In this document: piece after piece, positions 45,014 to 54,271 of the stretch | Numbering within the stretch: position 1 is the stretch's first letter | How the letters are laid out: the number at the start of each line of letters is the position of its first letter | Assembly (NCBI GenBank): GCA_012932865.1 | Contig: SAXG01000019.1 | Location: forward strand, 186,001-250,000 | DNA: 64,000 nucleotides | Direction of reading: 5' to 3' | From: Amylostereum areolatum | Lineage: Eukaryota > Basidiomycota > Agaricomycetes > Russulales > Stereaceae | Notes under the pieces: generated by a model | The model's database searches: none | The model's input: only the letters and a program-made list of their open reading frames with translations | What the model was told of the DNA's origin: nothing | Translations under genes and position numbers: made by a program

Positions 45014-45431
45014 GATAGCGGTTGCGGCGCACGACAGCGACCACACGTCTGGGACCAAATGAGTACGGCCGCGCTCACGAATCGTGTGATGAGCGTGAGG
45101 CGGATACGTACTCCACGCGTCGCGGGCAGATGTATAAGTACGAGTACCAATGCACAGAATTTACGAAAGGTCTATTGAAGGTGATGATCAGCAATGCACT
45201 GGCTGCATGGATGACAAGGTAAGACATACCGGATAATTGTGAGGGACGGGGACGAGTACGACTACGAACATCTGTACGAAACGCGGATCCAACACCGAAG
45301 TGAGCGGCGCTGTCACAGCTGAGCTTGCGATCACGCGGCGGCTGTCAAAAACAGGTCAGCATATATATAAAAGGATGGTGAAAAAAATCGAACGTTGCTT
45401 ACCTACCAACCTCCCCCAACGGTACGTCGCA
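45014..45431. promoter_or_regulatory. Shared divergent promoter of the bHLH and TET/JBP genes
   Basis: A strong TATA (catatatataaaagg) at about 45358-45373 points rightwards towards the TET/JBP gene. The leftward bHLH gene starts at 45013. Co-regulation is an inference from the arrangement. Confidence 0.5.
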
Positions 45432-47731
45432 ATGAGCCTTGCACCCCGTTCCAACCTACCGTACGTCCCATCGAGGCCGCTCTACCCCCCGACGAGTGCA
45501 GGCGCTGCACACAGCGTAACTCTCGTCGAGAGCGGCCTCGAAGCGCGCCCGTAGCGGTCATCGGCAGCGTCGGCGTTGCGTTTGCAGGTAGCAAACCCGT
45601 CGAGCTGTACGCGGACGCACGGGCTGAGGTCGTGCAGTGCTCGACCCCGCTGCTGCTATGTGCTCCAGACGGGGTCGCTGCGAGCCGACTGCGACGCGCA
45701 ACGGGACGCGCCTTGGACGCGTCTTGGACGCGACGCGTCCGAGCGCGTCGACGGTTTCCCACGTTCTCCCCCCCTTCGCTCCGTTCCTCACGAGTCACCG
45801 GCCTCACCCTCACCCTCACCCTCACCCTCTCCAGACGACCCCCCCTCAACACCTGGCACGGTATAATGGCGCGGACCCCTGTGCGTAAAATCTTACCGCT
45901 GCTCGTAGCCAAACTCATACCCCTCGCAGCTTCGTCGCTCGGAGCGTTTGCGCCGACATAGCTCTCCGCTCTCGCCTCCTCCGTCTCCGCCACCGCCTCC
46001 ACCACAAGCACGAACGCCGCCACGCGGCTCACCCTTCCAATCGCATGCAAAACCGTGCAGCCCGCACACAGACGCGTTCCCGGACCTGCGACGTCTCTTC
46101 CCAGGAGACCGCGACGTCTTCGATGTCGTGGATATCGAAATCGACATCATGGATCTCTACCAGGCTGCTGTTGCGCGCGAAGTCGACGAACCGGACTCGG
46201 ACTTGGAGGAGGCTGAGGAGGACGAGGACGAAGAGCAGGCTGAGGCCGGCAGAAGTAGAATTGCTGGGGAGCGGGATAGGTGCGTCGCCTCCGTGCTGGT
46301 CACTGACAGCGCTGACGCTTCGTCTATTACAGCTCACCCTCTCCTTCAGTACAGTCCCGGACCCCTCTCGATGGGTTCGCCTTCAGGCAAATAGGACAAC
46401 ACGTGCATCGGCCTGCGGCGGCCGGCAGTTCATCCAGCACCCAGCTCACCAAGGCAGAGCGTCGCAAACGAGCGCAGGAGCGTGCGCGGGCAAATACAGC
46501 CATTCTGAAATTCAAAATGCGACCGCACGTCATCCACAAGTACACGAAGATCATGCAATTCAAGTGCACCATTGCCGCTCGCGACCTACCTCATACGAAA
46601 ACCGCATGGTTGGGACGTGAGGCTCTCCCCGATGGCGCCCCCGCAAGCCTTCGAAAGATACGCTGGGATGGACGGTGGGTCTCTCCCTCCTCTAGCATGC
46701 CTCAGCTCACAAGTATGCACGTATGCAGTAAGCCGCTCGTCTTGTCGATAGAAACGGCTACATCATGTGTGCCATGCACGGCCGCCCCGACGATCCAACC
46801 TGGGACGAGGCGTGTGGCCGCGTCTGTCTCAAGCTGGTCGACCTTGGGCAACGTTTCTACTTCAATGAGACCGACTCGAAGCATCGGCGTGGTGAGTACC
46901 CGTGCTTCCATGCCGGGGTATCCTACGGAGGTGGACAAAAGGTTTGGCTGATTAGTTTTGAACATCACCTGCTGCTTCTAACCGTACCGACAGGGCCCGA
47001 TGAACCGCAAGCAAGCCAGCAAGGGCAAGCAGACCGAGGTTGATCGCCTTCTCGCGGACAACGACGTTATACGCCTAGCTGGCCACGGGAGCGGTACGTA
47101 TGCATTGCCCCCCGACCTACATATACTTATGTGCACAATTATAGCGTCTTTTGCCACGACGGCCCCGAAGCTATTCAAGAAATTTGACGATACCCTTAAC
47201 GCGCTATGCGAGCGCGACTCGAAGCTGAAACGTCCATACCCGAACTCGGTATGGGCAGCAACGACATTCAACCTCGGAGGGCAAGTCATTACCACCCCGC
47301 ACACCGACCACCGCAACCTTGCCAGCGGATGGTGCTCGATTACGGCGCTCGGGAACTTCGACCCTCAAGCGGGCGGCCACCTTGTCCTGCATTCACTTGG
47401 TTTGATTATAGAGTTCCCCCCAAACTCGGAGTGTTGCATACTCTCAGCATGCATCGTTCACTCGAACACACCGGTCCAGCCTGGCGAGGTTCGGTGCTCT
47501 ATCACCCAGTACAGTGCAGGGGGTTTGTTCCGGTGGGTGGCCAGCGGATTTCGGAAGCTGGGCGATCTGGCGGTGCATGACCCTCAGCGGAAGGTGGAAA
47601 TGGAGGCGGCAGATCCCACGCGGTGGGATACCCATATCTTGTTGCTCTCGAAGGTGAAGGATCTCGCGGCAGATGTTTCTAACGTGTTCGGTGTGGAGAT
47701 GGAGGTTGATGATGGCTCAGGCAGTGTGTAG
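45432..47731 (+). CDS. TET/JBP-family Fe(II)/2-oxoglutarate dioxygenase
   Basis: Family enzymes oxidise 5-methylcytosine in DNA. The catalytic region is clear: HRRGEYPCFHAGVSYGGGQ (46890-46940), then after an intron VIRLAGHGS, then FNLGGQ, the Fe-ligand pair H-x-D in TPHTDHRN (His 47300-47302, Asp 47306-47308), the conserved ASGWCSITALGNFDPQAGG, LVLHSLGLIIEFPP, the distal His in IVHSNTPV (47459-47461), and the 2-oxoglutarate-binding Arg in GEVRCSITQY (47492-47494), ending GGLFRWVASGF. Upstream exons carry an acidic stretch (46190-46250) and a basic segment KAERRKRAQERAR, perhaps for DNA binding. Introns near 46280, 46675, 46940 and 47094 were placed by eye. The first exons are uncertain; ATG 45432 or 45375 follows the TATA box. 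Convergent with the transposase 3' end. Confidence 0.85.
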
Positions 47732-47941
47732 GGCACGCCATAATAGATTATGGAGTCAGACGCGTACGGAGTGAACAGCATGTACGAAGATCGACCGAGA
47801 CGCGTCGAACGACGAACTGTGACTCGCAACTCGCGTACCAATTTCTTACACACAAACCACACGCGGCGATCAAGAGCGAGGTTAATAGCAGCCAACACAT
47901 GAGTTTAAATAGCATAGTTATAAATGTGCATGTAATGGATA

Positions 47942-50145
47942 TTAAGACAGTAAGTAGTCCCTAGACAGATGAAACGGATGGGCGCCGGTTTTGCGAAGAT
48001 CGTCCATGATCATACGGTTGCGCAACTTCACCATCTCGTCCAAGAAGTAATCATATCGCACCTCCCTCATCTCCCTCACAATCGCCTGATATCCAACAAA
48101 CCACGAGTTCGTCATCTCCGCGGCTGACGAGTTGAATCGCCAACGACCATGCACCACGAGGTCTGGGAACAGCGCCGGGTTACAGTGCTGTCCACAGAAA
48201 TCGTCGGAGTCTTTATGCTTCGTCTTCATGTGAAACACGTCAACCGGTAAAGCGCAATTGGAGAAGTGAGTGTCACCTTCCGCAATGATATGCTTCTGCA
48301 GGCTGCAGGCGTTGTCGTAGAAGATGACTTGTGGGAGGGAATTTTTCGTGGGGAAAAGACCGTGCAGGAACTCCTGCACTAAGTGTGAGGCAATGAACAG
48401 AACGACACCGAAAGAATTTACTCACTCGAGCGCCGTTAATCGCCTCCGACCCAAAAAAAGTCGCGCGGCCCAGCATTACACCACACGTCGCAACACACAG
48501 CTGCTCGTTGTGAGTGCGACGCCGCCCAAACCGTGCCCGCAACTTCACGTTCCCTGCATCCGACTTGTCCGGGCATCCCATCCCTTCTTCCACCTCTAGC
48601 AGCTCCTCCGTTTCGCCCTCGCCAGTTTCTTCTGCCCGCAACAACTTCTGGCGTTCAAGGCGGCGTCGCAGTTGAAATAGCGCGGACTGGTCCTTCGTGT
48701 CCTCCAAGCGGCGGTGGGATGCGTCAGAGCAAGTGCGGAAACCCACACCAGCGTCTGCATCACATCCATCAACGACGCAAAGCTTGTCCTTGTACGAGTG
48801 CTCGTCACAGAATCTTGCTCGCTGGGAAGGTAGCTTGCCCTGGCAATCATGCACATTGCAGCACGGCCGACCGACTGTAACGCCGTCCATAACAACGGCG
48901 CGCATTACACCTAGTAGGGGAAGGTCAGACAGGATCCAAACACAAGTGTCGAATGGGACGTACTGGGCTCATCGAGTTCACCCTTGACTTCTATGGCGCA
49001 GCATCGATCACACGCATGATTCCAGCACTCCTGGCCTTGTCCTGCCATGAGATTGTTCCGTGCGTTGAGGGCTTCCTCAAGACGCTTTGACTGATCACCG
49101 ACATTGGATAGGCGAAGCTGATCGCCGCGCTCCTTGTGGTCTCTGATCAAAGCGAGAAGGAAAAACGCGTCCCAGACGATGGTGACGGTCATCGACGGAG
49201 AGACAGACCAAGCAGCTGGGAAGCGGACTCGTGCTTCGCCGTGTTCCAAGTCGTATATGCGTCCGTTATTGCTCGCGGAAACCCTAATCTGATGGTCAGT
49301 TTAAGGTTCATATCAAGGTCGACTCGAAAGACTCACCAGGCGCAAACCATCGAGTTCGTGAATCGCATGCAGAGGGAGGTCTCGACAAAAATATGTTTGG
49401 TGACATGAATGGTCGATGGTGAACCCGGATAGTATGTGCGCTTCCGGTTGGAGGCGTGACCGTGGACGTAATAAGTTGGATAATAGTGTGTCCCACAATC
49501 TGGTACAGACAACTTATTAGCCCTGAGCGGAAGGTTTACAAGGTAAATAAGGCATACTTCGGCACGTTGCCGAGAAAGATAGCACGGGGACGGGACCGTA
49601 TTCTCTGGTAAAATGGACGACGCGGATGAACTCGATCTTGGAGAGATCGCGGGGTATCTGTGCTTGGCCAGGTCCTGGTGCCGTGCACAGGGGGTTGAAG
49701 CAAACCCGTGTCGGAGGGTAAAGGTCGCCAAAGCCTTACGAGACTACGTCAGTAAATTACGGTTAGAAAAAAAAGTCAAATATTAGCACTCACCAATATC
49801 GAAGGGCAGTCCGTGGTGCATGAAAACGTCCAGAAGATCTCCCGCTCGATACCTCCCTTGCAAAGAGCCGTCCGCAGTAGTCATCGACCATGCAAGGTCT
49901 TGGTAAATGGCCCAAAGATCGGTGACGACGGAAGGGTCGAGATGTAAGGCAGACGCTAAGAAGCCGACGACGTTGGAGGGTAAGCGGTGAGGAGGGCCGG
50001 AGTAGGAGGAGGCGCAGTGCCAGGAAAGGCGTTCCTTCAGCTGCGCGATAAGTCGAAAAAAGAGAAGAAGAGCATCAACCGAAACGGTCTCAGCAAGGCC
50101 GTCAGAGTGGACAAGCAGAGGAGAAATAAGAGTAGAAAGCGACAT
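47942..50145 (-). CDS. KDZ-superfamily transposase with CxC6-type Cys cluster
   Basis: Starts at ATG 50145 (MSLSTLISPLLVHSDG). Then YPPTRVCFNPLC and VHFTREYGPVP, then C-x2-C and HYYPTYYVHGHAS, VETSLCMRFTNSMV, and CWNHACDRCC. After that comes a dense Cys/His cluster (GRPCCNVHDC, RARFCDEHSY, CVVDGCDADAG, FRTCSDASHRRLE), the CxC cluster that accompanies KDZ transposases. The core follows: QVIFYDNACSLQKHI, LPVDVFHMKTKHKDSDDFC, WRFNSSAAEMTNSWFVGYQ and REMREVRYDYFLDEMVKLR. The D of FYDNAC and E of SAAEMTN are probable catalytic acids of the RNase-H-like fold (inference). Introns begin near 49791, 49526, 49333 and 48422; splices such as GAR to EFLHGLF keep frame. Stop 47942-47944. Apparently full length and undamaged. 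Confidence 0.9.
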
Positions 50146-50164
50146 AATCTATGGAGGTGGATGG

Positions 50165-50205
50165 GAGATGGGCGGGGGCGGGGGCGGGGGCGGGGGCGGG
50201 GGAAC
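50165..50205. repeat. (GGGGGC)n tract in the transposase 5' region
   Basis: Five or more consecutive gggggc units on the plus strand, between the transposase TATA box (gtgtatataagtc on the minus strand, about 50236-50248) and its ATG. The plus strand could form a G-quadruplex; the transcript would be C-rich here. Confidence 0.7.
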
Positions 50206-50257
50206 TTAGATTCAAGTCGGGGCTTTGCGCACACGACTTATATACACAGGACCCGCC

Positions 50258-50412
50258 ACAGCGCCATGGCGCCATGGCGCGAAAGTCTCTTCAAAGACTC
50301 TGGAATGCTTGACGTGGCGACCGCCATGGCGCCACGGGAAGTTAACTGAGAACTAGCTTCAACGCGCCGCCATGGCGCCATGGCGCCACGCCTCAGTGCC
50401 ACGGCGCCACGC
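50258..50412 (-). repeat. Right subterminal palindrome array of the KDZ element
   Basis: Three clusters of CGCCATGGCG palindromes (about 50260-50281, 50321-50334 and 50367-50390), with five palindromes in total, are followed outwards by CCACGGCGCCACGCCAC. The order and rough spacing mirror the left array at 40060-40230. Confidence 0.85.
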
Positions 50413-50454
50413 CACAACGCTATGTAGCGCGTCCGTTCAAATGTTTAACTTTCT

Positions 50455-50464
50455 GGCAGCCGCG
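50455..50464 (+). repeat. Right copy of the 10-bp direct repeat
   Basis: GGCAGCCGCG, identical to 40022-40031; see the element entry. Confidence 0.7.
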
Positions 50465-51974
50465 CACCTCGAGGCGACTCTGCACACGGTCCTGGTCGAC
50501 GTCAAATCACGCCAAATCCATAAACTCCTCTCGATCTTATCGTACGCAAATCATACCGTCTGCGGAGGTCTGCGGTCATCTCGGCGTGAAGTTGCCAGGG
50601 ACAATTCCACGAGAGACTCGAGCGGAGCAGACAGGAAAGGGGATCACTGCAGTGCCGGTCGACATCAAGACAGGAGTGGCCGTCGTATGTTTCGATCTGC
50701 AGTTGGGACCTGCCACGCAAGCCTGCCATGTACCCCACTACGGAGGACCCGAAGCCCAACGCTGCCTTCAATTGCGGTCTGCTTGTCCAATTTGTATGTC
50801 CTGGCATAGCGTCTCGTTCCTGGGTCCCGGGGGGGGCATCAGAACGGAGCAGCAGCAACTCGAAAGTTCCGGTACCTCCGAGTTTCCGGGTCAGCCAACG
50901 ACGAGGTGCACGCTGGTCGATCATCTCCCCATCCTCGCCTCGATCAGACCAAATATATACCGGTCCAAGCTTGTCGTGGCACGATTTTCGGTTTGTCTTC
51001 TCGACGTCGTTCTCGAATGGCCCGCCCCCGTTCTCCTTCCTCCCCCACAAGCATGGTTACCAAACCGCCACGGCATCATGAAAGAGGGGAGACCAAGGGG
51101 AGACGCCATTCGGATCCTTACGTCCTCCTCCCCGAAAGTTGCGATGCTTCTCAGCGATATTTCAAGCCCTCTCATGATTGATTGTTCCGACGTAGGTGGG
51201 TCACTCATATCTCACCCGTGACATGGCTCCGTGAGGTGGATCGTGCTCCCAAAAAATAAGTACGCAGTTCCCAGTTTCCTCCTTACAACGTCTGTTTGCT
51301 ATATGTTTAGAAGGAGCACCCCGAAAGCACGCGCAGCACGCGCAGGGTCAGCTGGGTAAGATGCTCTTCCCGACACCTGCCACCATGTACGTGAGCTATT
51401 CGTCTGAGAGAGCGGCGAGGGGGGGGTGGGGGATGGCTCCCGTTTGTCGCTCGTGTATGATGTGTATATCATCGATTGATTCTTGTTCGCGCAGACGACG
51501 GCCATCGGTGTCGCCCACAGTCGTCGCCGAGAGTCTGGCGGCAATCTATGGGCTTTGAATTTGCTCCTTTCAAATGACCTCAGGCATTCTGTGCGGGCAT
51601 ATCTGGGCATATCGTTGGCAGATCGGCGTTCGAAGACTTGACTGGAAGGTTTCTCGCCGTTTTCCTTCGGTGGGTAGACGATTATTCTTGTTCAAATGGC
51701 GTACTAACTCTCGGGACTCTCGCATGAATCCACTCTTGAAACTTGTCCATGACGCAGTGACCCGTCCCTGGAGAAGACTTTTTGCAATAGGAAACGCTGA
51801 TTCATCCGCAACCTACCAGATTCGATCGGGGGGCGCCGCCGACCTGCCCAGTGCCCAGCGAGAGATCTGAGACATCCTGTCCCCGCAACGCGCGCCGTGA
51901 GGGGACGCCTATATATCTACGGTGGAGCCCGTGTCCTGGTTGAATTTCGCGATCGCTCTCCCCCATTGAACGCC
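50465..51974. other. 1.5-kb spacer with unassigned frames
   Basis: Open frames exist on both strands (50586-51221 plus, 50502-51050 minus), but neither resembles a family I know, and they overlap each other. Treated as non-coding until transcript data say otherwise. Confidence 0.4.
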
Positions 51975-53719
51975 ATGGTGAACTGGCAGGATCCGGCGAC
52001 CATCCTCGCTCAGTACAGTGAGCCTTCCCAGGTCGTCTATTTCCAGAGGATGGCGAGCTTACAGGACCCCAGATTCGTTCATCCTTCTACAGCATTGCCT
52101 CCTCGGTCTCTACCTGCACGTCCCACTACTTTTTGAGGCCGCGCGCGCGAGCTCACCAGCACACGCCTCTTAGATGGGAATTTGTTTCGAACCTGGATTA
52201 TGACTACAAGCTGATCAGGAGGCAGAAAGAGCTGAAGTGGACACCGATAGTGCGTGATATCTGCATCCCGAGGAATTCTCTGCGCTGACGTCGACGCGTT
52301 TCAGGCGTATCTGGCTTGTCGCTGCGCCGGTGTAGGCTCGCTAGTGTCTATCGTCACCGGTCTCAATCTCGCGCACAAATTCAACTGCCAGGTCAGTTTC
52401 CCCACTTAAATGCTTGTCCGCAATGGCGCTGGACTCAACGTCCCCTCGTGCCCTAGGCATGGTTGTATTCCGTGTATGTAAGTGGGGCCTTTGTTTTCGC
52501 CACTGTCTCCTCCTCATCGCTTCAACCCGCAGTGCTTTTCCTACGCGGGGTTACTCCTTGCTTCAACGCTCATCGGCATCCGCGTGTACGTTCTCGTTGG
52601 ACATTGGCACCGTCGCGGCGCTGATATCGCCCCGTAGTATCGCCATCTGGAACCGGAACCGTGTTGTGATTGCCTTCGTCTCCTTCGCTTTACTCGCTTT
52701 CCTCGGGACACTCCTGCACGGCGTCATCGTTGTACGTCCATGCCCCTTCACACATGGCTTGTATCCTGCTGAGCTTCGATCCAGGCCAAGGCCACTTATG
52801 ACCCCGTCTCCGGCATATGCATCATCCTCCGGTCTGAAGCAAACCTGCCCAATGGGATCTGTGGACTCGTCGTCGACGTTTTGCTGCTGGGCGCGATGCT
52901 GGTGGGGCTCTTCCGTCGGCGCGAGGCGAGCAGGTTCGGCGTCTGGAAGATGCTCTGGAAGCAGGTATGTCCGCGGCGGCGCTTGTCGCCTCTACGGCCT
53001 TATTCATTAATCAACTCGTAGGGTCTCGTTTGGATGGTACTCGCGACCGTCGCAGAACTTCCCAGCGTGATTTTTCTGTCATATAACTTTAATGGTGAGG
53101 CTTCGTCGTGTCTGACGCTGACCCGAAGCTTATTGCGCCTCTCTATTCCGCCGTACAGTCGCTATGAACCTGGTGCGTCTCTTCGATCTAATACAGTCAC
53201 CATGCGCCTAATGGCCCTCGCAGATGTTCTTGACGCCTGAGAGTGCGTAGTCATGGGGATCACCCTTCAAGCTTCACTCCTACTGACATGCTTCCCATTC
53301 TTCGTTCGGCGTTCAGTGACGATACTGTGAGTCCTTCCCCGCTTGACCCGCGCTCACGTCTGACTGTCGTTCGTAGTTTGGTCGGCGCAACGCGTATGTA
53401 CCGTCAGCTGTCGAACTTCCTTTCCCCCAAGTACGCCCCCTCTATCCGCCCTGACTTTCGAGGAGCTGAGCGTCCCCCCTCTAGCTCTACATCCATGTCG
53501 TCCGGCATTATCGAATCGGGCATAAGCGATCAACACCTTCGTCGCCGCCCGCTCCCAAGGGACATCGAAAGCAGTGCCATATCCATGGTCCCGTTGGAGG
53601 TATCCGTGCATCACGTGCAGGAGGAGCACGGAGGCTACGAGTCGCACGATGAGCTGAAAATTCAGCGGTCCAAAGACGATGTTTCGGCATCGGCAGATTA
53701 CAAAACGCAGGCGATATGA
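51975..53719 (+). CDS. Multi-TM orphan membrane protein, copy 3
   Basis: Best-preserved member of the family here. Exon 1 is 51975-52017 (MVNWQDPATILAQY) and exon 2 is 52073-52115 (FILLQHCLLGLY). Its donor is GC (gcacgt at 52116); exon 3 from 52174 gives WEFVSNLDYDYKLIRRQKE. Then YLACRCAGVGSLVSIVTGL, AWLYSVY, CFSYAGLLLASTLIGIRV, IAIWNRNRVVIAFVSFALL, FLGTLLHGVIV, an extracellular-type loop with two Cys, LVVDVLLLGAMLVGLFRRR, WKMLWKQ, LVWMVLATVAELPSVIFLS and ATRMYRQLSNFLSPKY. The hydrophilic C-tail (SSGIIESGISDQHLRRRP, end KTQAI) stops at 53717-53719. I count about seven TM segments. Function unknown; possibly receptor-like. Confidence 0.75.
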
Positions 53720-54271
53720 ACGTCCCCCCCTCGTCTTCCCTACGCTTGTTGCTGGCCATCGGGCGCACATGCACGCATCGTCATCCTCCTGAGGGCGTTC
53801 TTCAGAGTAGGAGCGGAGTGTACGTATGGTAGTCGGAGTCTTTTGGAGATGGTCGGACGGCAGCGTACGGTGTTGTAGAAGTAATTGTTGTATCACAGGA
53901 CGGTGTTCATCCATTGGACTTACCAATGGCCCCTCGTACGCCTCCCTTCCGGGCATTATACCATAGTTTGAATTACAACTAGATGCACACTGCAATCGCC
54001 AGGGAAAGAGCTAGACCGCCGGTTCCCAACTGGCTTGCTATAAGGTGAGGATCAGTGGCGAGCAGTGGCACGTGATCTCTAAATTGGAGACGGATTTCAA
54101 TTCCAGAGTTTCCGAGCCGAGCTTCTGGCAAGTTCAAATCCTCGAAACTTCGTCCGCCCTCGTCCGCTCTTCGCGCCATCCGGTAATATATATGGCCACA
54201 GAACAAGAAGAAAGGGTCTCTGACCCCGCAGGCTTCCTGCGTTCGTTCCCTATCACCCCGTGACCCTGACC
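53720..54271. other. Spacer and P450 promoter
   Basis: No gene. A TATA-like taatatatatgg at about 54184-54195 lies 75-90 nt before the P450 ATG. Confidence 0.45.

Larger units (their letters stand above)
40032..50454. mobile_element. KDZ-superfamily DNA transposon carrying a TET/JBP gene and cargo
   Basis: A 10.4-kb element inferred from four features. (1) A CxC6-KDZ transposase gene. (2) A TET/JBP dioxygenase gene, the known partner of KDZ elements in mushrooms. (3) Ends that match as inverted repeats: the left starts ggagcgtaaagattttgaac and the right, reverse-complemented, agaaagttaaacatttgaac, 15 of 22 bases equal and of equal length, each followed by GTGGCGTGGCG-type and CGCCATGGCG-type arrays. 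(4) A 10-bp direct repeat outside both ends. Gene order is zinc-finger (+), bHLH (-), TET/JBP (+), transposase (-). All four frames look intact apart from an uncertain TET N-terminus, so the element may be recently active. Confidence 0.8.

Noticed and set aside
45403..46050. 215-codon minus-strand frame opposite the TET/JBP 5' exons
   Set aside because: Composition shadow of repeated caccct/gac sequence; Arg-rich translation without a domain.
40136..50390. CGCCATGGCG clusters as a CRISPR-like or generic satellite array
   Set aside because: The units overlap, spacing is irregular, there are no unique spacers, and they occur only at the two ends of the transposon in mirror order.
50586..51221. 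211-codon open frame after the KDZ element
   Set aside because: It overlaps a 182-codon frame on the other strand, has no recognisable motif, and its start and splice context are poor; left unassigned.
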